A DNA stretch of 17,435 nt from Solobacterium sp. (lineage in GTDB: Bacteria > Bacillota_I > Bacilli_A > Erysipelotrichales > Erysipelotrichaceae): NCBI GenBank assembly GCA_017536845.1, contig JAFWCP010000468.1, positions 1-17,435 on the forward strand, given 5' to 3'. The notes under the pieces were generated by a model. It saw nothing but the letters and a program-made list of their open reading frames with translations. It had not been told where the DNA came from and made no database searches. Shown here piece after piece: positions 14,217-17,435 of this stretch (positions within the stretch are counted from its first letter, which is position 1; every line of letters starts with the position of its first letter). The translations under genes were made by a program, and so were the position numbers.

Positions 14217-15325
14217 CAGAACATGCAGTCAACGATGGGGGCAGGCCCCTCTTCAGCATACATTTTGATAACACCCTCAACCAGGTCACCGTTCCTTTCA
14301 GCATAGACAACCTTGACATGGCCTTCCATTTCAAACCCGCAGAGGCCATTGCTGAGGTACAGAAGGCGGGAAATCCTGACGGTTTTGCCGGTCTTCTGAT
14401 AAGAACTGTCGGTTTCTTCGCCATACCAGTATTCATTATCCTGCCCTGTGATATCCGCATACAGTGCATGGTCAGGAAGGCCACGGTAATCCACTTCTTC
14501 ATAACCGTCCTCCTTGACGATGATGCAGATGGGATCGTACGTCATCGGATAGACAGCTGTTCCGTTTTCTCCCTCGATCACCAGTTCAAAATCATCCCCG
14601 TTCCTGGTCAGCACCGGGTCATTGAGCAGGTCGCAGTCCAGCCTGATCATGTTGTTTCCAAGTTCCGTATACGTACCATAAACAGTCCCTGTGCCGGTCA
14701 GTTCGCTGCACTGTTCCAGGCAGTAGTAAGGACCGGCAGCCTTGTTGATGACGACATAGAAATGCGAGAAATCCGCTGGAATGTATGTACCCTGCTGAAA
14801 GCCGGCACGGATGATTTCTTCTTCCCGTTCTGCCTGCTGCAGGGCGTACATGCCCATCAAAACGGAACAGACAGCCAACAGCCAGACCATCCATTTCTTC
14901 TTTTCCTTTGTAAAGGCCTCATATGCCGCAAAGATACACAGCAGGATGCCGCACAGAATTGTAAATGCCGCGTTCTTTAAGGCAATGCCGACAGCGGCCA
15001 GGATGAGCAGCATAAGCATGGCCATAATGACCAGTCGGTCATACCGGCGGGCGTAGGAATCATTCATGGTCAGCAGTTCCTGCACCTGCTGTTCATGGGC
15101 CTTATCGACATGCTCTTTTCTTTCCCCGTCCATCAGCTCGGTAACGGCAATGCCCAGTTCATCCGCCAGCGGTTCCAGCATGGCAATATCCGGCTGCCCC
15201 TGGCCCCGCTCCCACTTGGAGACTGCTGCCCGGCTGACGTGAAGCCGGCCGGCCAGGTCATTCTGGCTGAGCCCTTTTTCCTTTCTGATCTCCTGAATCA
15301 GTTTTCCTGTCTTTTCCGCGTTCAT
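14216..15325 (-). CDS. Membrane-anchored XRE-type transcription regulator with external domain
   Basis: The protein has 369 aa. Residues 8-62 are an XRE helix-turn-helix (EIRKEKGLSQNDLAGRLHVSRAAVSKWERG). A charged linker leads to three membrane helices (about 98-115, 119-136, 144-161). With the DNA-binding part inside, an odd number of helices puts residues 162-369 outside. That part is beta-rich and unrecognised, with a Cys pair (CLEQCSEL). This is a one-component signalling design: an external signal could act directly on a membrane-tethered DNA-binding domain. It is a single-gene unit with AGGAGG before the ATG and its own terminator. XRE proteins with small membrane tails are common in Bacillota, but a 200-residue external domain is less usual. 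Confidence 0.85.
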   Translation of the reverse strand: MNAEKTGKLIQEIRKEKGLSQNDLAGRLHVSRAAVSKWERGQGQPDIAMLEPLADELGIAVTELMDGERKEHVDKAHEQQVQELLTMNDSYARRYDRLVIMAMLMLLILAAVGIALKNAAFTILCGILLCIFAAYEAFTKEKKKWMVWLLAVCSVLMGMYALQQAEREEEIIRAGFQQGTYIPADFSHFYVVINKAAGPYYCLEQCSELTGTGTVYGTYTELGNNMIRLDCDLLNDPVLTRNGDDFELVIEGENGTAVYPMTYDPICIIVKEDGYEEVDYRGLPDHALYADITGQDNEYWYGEETDSSYQKTGKTVRISRLLYLSNGLCGFEMEGHVKVVYAERNGDLVEGVIKMYAEEGPAPIVDCMF

Positions 15326-15346
15326 ACGTGCACCTCCTGTGCCAGT

Positions 15347-15375
15347 ACCATACCTGCATTCCCTCTTTTCCGCAA
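15347..15375 (-). promoter_or_regulatory. Candidate promoter of the XRE membrane regulator
   Basis: On the minus strand, -35 TTGCGG (15370-15375) and -10 TATGGT (15347-15352) are 17 bp apart, 21 bp before the ATG. Another -10-like TACAAT lies at 15409-15414 without a clear -35. Confidence 0.4.
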
Positions 15376-15439
15376 GCGACGCTGCGTTGCCTGCCTCTGT
15401 ATGACTTCATTGTATGGGATCCGGAACATGAAAAGCACT

Positions 15440-15471
15440 ACCGCTAAGGAAGCGTTTTGCTTTTCAGCGGT
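15440..15471 (-). terminator. Possible terminator after the second anti-sigma-like gene
   Basis: On the minus strand, ACCGCT pairs with AGCGGT and an inner AAGC pairs with GCTT around an AAAAC loop. The stem begins at the stop codon. The T-run after it is short and interrupted, so efficiency is uncertain. Confidence 0.4.
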
Positions 15472-16694
15472 TAAGGGAAGCACTCTCCGTAATCCTCCAG
15501 GTAAGGAAGGATTCTGACGATCGGCTCATATTCACCGGTACGGCTGTTATAGAATGACAGTTTCGTCCGGTCAAAGGAAGGAACATACTTTTCCAGTTCC
15601 CGGAAGCCGTCCTGATACCCGATGATTTCCGCTGTCTCATCGTCGATGAGCTTCATGAAGGCCAGATAGCATTTCCCCTGTTCCGGCAGGAAGTCCCCTT
15701 CCCGCATGGTTTGCACGGTTCCGGAAATGCCGCCTTTGCGCAGGAACCTGTCGATGTGTTTTTCACTATCAATGTATGGATTCCACTTGTAGCTGTGGTA
15801 CGCGGAGAAACTGCCCTCTGTATATACTTCACCGTCTTGTTCAATGCTGCCGGTGATGGTAATGATGTGAATCATTGCGACAAGGTCCGCTTCTTCATAC
15901 AGCTCCTGTGCGCTTCTTTCTTCTGCCGGTGGAAGCAGAACCGTCTGTTCCGCCTGCATGCCGGCATAGGCATCCAGTACCGGCGGTACAGGTTCCAGGT
16001 CAATCTCCGTCAGGCTGCGTACGAAGGCTGTGATTTCCTCATCCATCAGCCCGAATGCCTGTATGTCATAATGCCAGCCATCCCTGGTAAACACCGCTCC
16101 GTATTCCTGCCCTTCTTTATAGAAGACGACCTCTGTGCCGTTGACCGACGATGGTTCATCGTCATCCGCCGCGTGATGATAACATGATGGCATGCGTTCG
16201 GCTGTCTGTGAGAAAAACAGCAGGATGTTCTTTTTTTCATCATCCGGATTGCTGTATCCTGCGGCATAACCAAACAGTCTGTCTTCCTGCGGTGCGGTCA
16301 GCGTTCCATACAGGCCGTATGCATTCTGAAATTCCATATCCTCCGGAATCCGGATCCGGCAAAGCCGGTCAATAAACATGGCATCGGTCACTTCCGCCGC
16401 GCTGTACACAACATCAGCATTGGATGACTGCCCGGCCAGGCTGTTGAAAACAATGGTATCTTCTTCGATGGGATCTTCCGTACTGGCCGCGGTTTCGTTC
16501 ACAGATGGTTCAGACGGCCGGGGAACGACAGCAGCCGTTTCCGGTGTCTTCTGCGTGAATAACAGCAGACAGGCCAGACCGGCACACGGAATCAGGACCG
16601 GCAGCGGACTACGGCGGCGTTTCTTCGCCAGAATCCTTTCCTTTTCCTCTTTACTCATCCTGATGCTGTGGCAGGCATCATAGATTTCATTCAT
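15471..16694 (-). CDS. Membrane anti-sigma-like protein with two external domains
   Basis: The protein has 407 aa from the ATG at 16694, inside the sigma gene's last codons with AAGGAG upstream. Residues 1-28 are cytosolic and charged, without the His-x3-Cys-x2-Cys zinc motif. One membrane helix spans 29-47. The first external block (about 100-230: RIRIPEDMEFQN, then SSVNGTEVVFYKEGQEYGAVFTRDGWHYD) resembles DUF4367, a domain common in such proteins. The second (about 260-375, starting YEEADLVAMIHI) is unrecognised. The arrangement and 8-nt overlap with an ECF sigma gene make an anti-sigma role likely, though the sigma-binding part would be unusually short. Confidence 0.75.
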   Translation of the reverse strand: MNEIYDACHSIRMSKEEKERILAKKRRRSPLPVLIPCAGLACLLLFTQKTPETAAVVPRPSEPSVNETAASTEDPIEEDTIVFNSLAGQSSNADVVYSAAEVTDAMFIDRLCRIRIPEDMEFQNAYGLYGTLTAPQEDRLFGYAAGYSNPDDEKKNILLFFSQTAERMPSCYHHAADDDEPSSVNGTEVVFYKEGQEYGAVFTRDGWHYDIQAFGLMDEEITAFVRSLTEIDLEPVPPVLDAYAGMQAEQTVLLPPAEERSAQELYEEADLVAMIHIITITGSIEQDGEVYTEGSFSAYHSYKWNPYIDSEKHIDRFLRKGGISGTVQTMREGDFLPEQGKCYLAFMKLIDDETAEIIGYQDGFRELEKYVPSFDRTKLSFYNSRTGEYEPIVRILPYLEDYGECFP

Positions 16695-17148
16695 CTTCAA
16701 ACTCCTTTCCGTACGCGGCAATGAAGGCTTTCCGGCCCCGGTGCAGACGCATCTTCACCGCGGCTTCGGATATCCCCAGCATTTCCGCGATTTCCTTCAG
16801 CTGATAGCCTTCGCTGTAATGCAGCAGAAGGGCCTCTCTGTACCTGTAAGGAATTGTCTTCAATGTGTCCATGACATGCATACCTTCAGGCGCCATTGTC
16901 GGTATATCTTCCATGGTCAACGGGACAAAACGAAAACGTTTCCGCTGGATCATGCGGCATTCATTCACCATCACCCTGATCAGCCACCTTTTTTCGTGTT
17001 CTTCGCTTTCAAAAGACGGTGCCTTGGTCATGTATTTGTACAGGGTTTCCTGGATGGCATCTTCCGCATCACTGCGGTTCTGCGTAAAGGAAATCCCGAT
17101 CCGGTACAGGTCATCACCATAGACATCCAGCAGATCTTCTGTCCTCAT
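16687..17148 (-). CDS. ECF-type RNA polymerase sigma factor, second copy
   Basis: The protein has 153 aa. Region 2 covers about 1-72 (DAEDAIQETLYKYM, EHEKRWLIRVMVNECRMIQRKR). Region 4 covers about 95-145 (TIPYRYREALLLHYSEGYQLKEIAEMLGISEAAVKMRLHRGRKAF), an archetypal ECF helix-turn-helix. It differs from the other sigma factor in the recognition helix (SEAAVKMRLHRGRK versus SENWARVTYYRAK), so the two probably read different promoters. AAGGAGG precedes the ATG at good spacing. The stop overlaps the anti-sigma-like start by 8 nt (ATGAATGA), as in the other pair. Confidence 0.92.
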   Translation of the reverse strand: MRTEDLLDVYGDDLYRIGISFTQNRSDAEDAIQETLYKYMTKAPSFESEEHEKRWLIRVMVNECRMIQRKRFRFVPLTMEDIPTMAPEGMHVMDTLKTIPYRYREALLLHYSEGYQLKEIAEMLGISEAAVKMRLHRGRKAFIAAYGKEFEDE

Positions 17149-17166
17149 TGTGTCCTCCTTACATCA

Positions 17167-17195
17167 GTTATATGCCAGCCGTCCCTGAAAGGTAA
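17167..17195 (-). promoter_or_regulatory. Candidate promoter of the second sigma operon
   Basis: On the minus strand, -10 TATAAC (17167-17172) follows a weak -35 TTACCT (17190-17195) by 17 bp. The sequence just upstream, GGAAAC, also resembles an ECF-type -35 with CGGC about 17 bp later, so autoregulation is possible. Neither is certain. Confidence 0.3.
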
Positions 17196-17208
17196 CAGGT
17201 TTCCGGGA

Positions 17209-17237
17209 AAAAATCCAAAGGACTTGATCCTCTGGAT
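17209..17237 (-). terminator. Terminator after the oxidoreductase gene
   Basis: On the minus strand, ATCCAGAGGA pairs with TCCTTTGGAT (one mismatch, 5-nt loop) and a T-run follows. It lies 34 nt after the oxidoreductase stop. Confidence 0.75.
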
Positions 17238-17271
17238 CTTTCAGCATCAGCAGCTGTGAATATGCTGCGGG

Positions 17272-17435
17272 TCAGAACCCTGCATCCTGATACAGTTTTT
17301 CCACCATCCGGATTGTCCGGACGGTTGTTTCCACCGGGGTTACAGGCGAAAACGAAAGCCCCTTCAAAATGCAGTCATTGTAGTGGGCAAGCTCATACCG
17401 GAGCTCATACTGACAAGGATAGGAAAGCGTTTCAG
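17272..17435 (-). CDS. C-terminal end of a Gfo/Idh/MocA-type oxidoreductase (partial)
   Basis: The last 53 residues of a gene that enters from the right edge are visible. The pattern ELRYELAHYNDCILKG, then SPVTPVETTVRTIRMVEKLYQDAGF matches the end of the Gfo/Idh/MocA family, where the C-terminal helices carry E-x6-F/Y-x-x-C-I-x-x-G followed by P-x-x-x-E-T-x-x-x-x-x-x-x-x-D/E. These NAD(P)-dependent enzymes act on sugars or polyols. The N-terminal Rossmann domain lies outside the window, so the substrate cannot be stated. Confidence 0.65.
   Translation of the reverse strand, partial: ETLSYPCQYELRYELAHYNDCILKGLSFSPVTPVETTVRTIRMVEKLYQDAGF

Overview
The window looks like a chromosomal segment of a low- to mid-GC Bacillota (Firmicutes). 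The evidence is strong AAGGAGG-type ribosome binding sites, hairpin-plus-T-tract terminators, an XpaC-family protein, ECF sigma/anti-sigma pairs and a MocR regulator. A gut Erysipelotrichia-type lineage is my best guess, but nothing here is diagnostic. I saw no tRNA, rRNA, CRISPR array, insertion sequence or phage gene. All genes but one are on the minus strand, so the text below follows the direction of transcription, from high to low coordinates.

Right part (17435-11421), surface sensing. The C-terminus of a Gfo/Idh/MocA-type oxidoreductase ends at 17272 and is followed by a terminator. Two ECF sigma factor/membrane anti-sigma pairs follow (17148-15471 and 12756-11421). In each pair the sigma stop overlaps the anti-sigma start by exactly 8 nt, which implies translational coupling. 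Between the pairs lie an XRE-type DNA-binding protein anchored by three membrane helices with a large external domain (15325-14216) and an unrecognised membrane-anchored protein (14147-12825). Together these are three separate routes from the cell surface to transcription.

Middle (11270-6501), envelope proteins and transport. One operon encodes a small exported protein, an MscS-type channel and a one-helix protein with a Thr/Pro-rich stalk. It meets the only plus-strand gene, a DMT/EamA transporter, at a bidirectional terminator that overlaps both stop codons. Divergent from the transporter is a pair of tandem MgtC/SapB paralogues, the upstream one diverged at family signature positions.

Left part (6182-371). 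This part holds a small zincin-like protein whose HExxH motif reads HKLRH, and a MocR-type regulator that has lost both its PLP-binding lysine (Arg291) and its C-terminal domain. The regulator overlaps a bicupin gene. An operon then encodes an XpaC-family membrane protein and a double AAA+ ATPase (degenerate first module, intact SpoVK/CbbX-like second module).

The least expected items are the lysine-less, truncated MocR with its partner cupin; the HKLRH protein; two promoters whose predicted transcripts start almost at the ATG (MocR and the DMT transporter); and a hairpin-rich leader at 71-253 before a gene that runs off the left edge. All functional statements rest on motif reading alone, with no database search.
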